Below, in pieces: positions 63,483-64,000 of a stretch of 64,000 nt of DNA. Both the position numbers and the translations under genes were made by a program. Positions within the stretch are counted from its first letter, which is position 1; each line of letters starts with the position of its first letter. Source of the stretch: Amycolatopsis mongoliensis (lineage in GTDB: Bacteria > Actinomycetota > Actinomycetes > Mycobacteriales > Pseudonocardiaceae); NCBI RefSeq assembly GCF_030285665.1, contig NZ_CP127295.1, positions 310,001-374,000 on the forward strand, in the 5' to 3' direction. The notes beneath the pieces are model-generated. The model did no database searches. It worked only from the letters and a program-made list of their open reading frames with translations, and was not told the DNA's origin.

Positions 63483-63604
63483 AAACGGCACGGTGTCCCC
63501 CGAGACCGTGAATGGCCGACAATTGTTACCCCGTTCGGACCATTTCCCCTTGCTCATCTCGGGTGTATTCGACGTGCCGTCGGAACCGCTGGGAAGGCAC
63601 ACGA

Positions 63605-64000
63605 ATGGCCGAACGGACGACGACGCCGTCGTTCCCCGGGGCCGCCGCGCTGCGGCAGACCGGACGGCTCTACGGGCTCGGCTTCGACGTCATCAGGCTG
63701 ACGTTCCGCCGCCCGTTCCAGGTGCGCGAGCTGATCCAGCAGTTCTGGTTCATCGCGAGCGTCTCGATCCTGCCGACGGCGCTGGTCTCCATCCCGTTCG
63801 GCGCGGTGATCGCGCTGCACATCGGGTCGCTGACCACGCAGATCGGCGCGCAGTCCTTCACCGGCGCGGCCAGCGTGCTCGCGATCATCCAGCAGGCCAG
63901 CCCGATCGTCACCGCGCTGCTCATCGCCGGCGCCGGCGGCAGCGCGATGTGCGCCGACCTCGGCTCGCGCACCATCCGCGAAGAGATCGACGCCATGGAG
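63605..64000 (+). CDS. MlaE/YrbE-type ABC permease of an mce cluster, 5' part
   Basis: First 132 residues, cut by the window end. Starts MAERTTTPSFPGAAALRQ at an ATG with AAGG upstream. FRRPFQVRELIQQFWFIASV is the conserved amphipathic helix of YrbE proteins, then two or three membrane segments (ILPTALVSIPFGAVIALHI; ALLIAGAGGSAMCADLG) and the conserved ADLGSRTIREEIDAME that forms the cytoplasmic coupling helix. This gene usually opens an mce operon (yrbEA, yrbEB, mceA-F) that imports lipids or sterols. Which Mce type is not decidable from this part. Confidence 0.92.
   Translation, partial: MAERTTTPSFPGAAALRQTGRLYGLGFDVIRLTFRRPFQVRELIQQFWFIASVSILPTALVSIPFGAVIALHIGSLTTQIGAQSFTGAASVLAIIQQASPIVTALLIAGAGGSAMCADLGSRTIREEIDAME

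Noticed and set aside
63291..63701. A plus-strand frame from ATG 63291 overlapping the YrbE start
   Set aside because: It contains the T-tailed terminator and overlaps the real gene in another frame; composition is non-coding.

Overview
The window is high-GC DNA with GTG starts, 1-20 bp gene overlaps and gene families typical of a mycelial actinomycete. Diagnostic genes are sepIVA (DivIVA-like), an mce-type YrbE permease, an actinobacterial HelD, an nSTAND/WD40 protein and a MAB_1171c/ImmA cassette. Together with long palindromic 3'-end repeats they suggest Pseudonocardiales, most likely an Amycolatopsis-like genome (inference). There are 64 protein-gene calls, of which the first and last are cut by the window edges and one 27-codon gene is tentative. 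I saw no tRNA, rRNA, insertion sequence or CRISPR array.

Region by region. 1-10 kb: a sigma-factor tail, then a complete non-phosphorylating L-fucose pathway. It has a mutarotase, dehydrogenase, lactonase, fuconate dehydratase, SDR dehydrogenase and FAH-type hydrolase, with an RbsABC-type importer and a FadR-family regulator; two matching operator half-sites mark both operons. 10-24 kb: accessory genes, namely an MFS exporter, a MerR regulator facing a small gene, a flavin reductase, a two-domain fatty acyl-CoA reductase, a possible 27-codon gene, a GT-C-like membrane protein, a TetX-like monooxygenase, a MocR regulator, an O-methyltransferase, a class A PBP with ruined transpeptidase motifs and a FadR regulator. 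24-33 kb: a glycine operon behind a tandem glycine riboswitch (gcvP-gcvT-gcvH-glyA-lipA-sdaA) that can turn glycine into serine and then pyruvate and lipoylate its own GcvH. 33-39 kb: a helix-turn-helix gene facing a small membrane protein, then a gamma-glutamyl-polyamine type operon (GlnA-like ligase, PuuD-like hydrolase, aldehyde dehydrogenase, SDR).

39-46.6 kb: a stress protein, a hydrolase, a PadR/HAAS pair, an Lrp regulator facing an SMP-30 lactonase, and a four-gene XRE / Pro-Arg-rich / ImmA-IrrE / MAB_1171c cassette. 46.7-53.6 kb: the housekeeping block rsmD-coaD ... sepIVA-DUF177-rpmF-rnc ... mutM, into which two secreted enzymes are inserted: a PL6 polysaccharide lyase between rnc and mutM, and a tandem RNase Sa-like protein between sepIVA and coaD. 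53.7-64 kb: HelD, a 1281-residue HTH-NTPase-WD40 protein, a Clp_N/HTH pair facing a flavin monooxygenase and an LLM oxidoreductase, then the start of an mce operon.

A theme across the window is the set of long palindromes at gene ends. At least five sequence families recur, and several contain the stop codons of adjacent genes.
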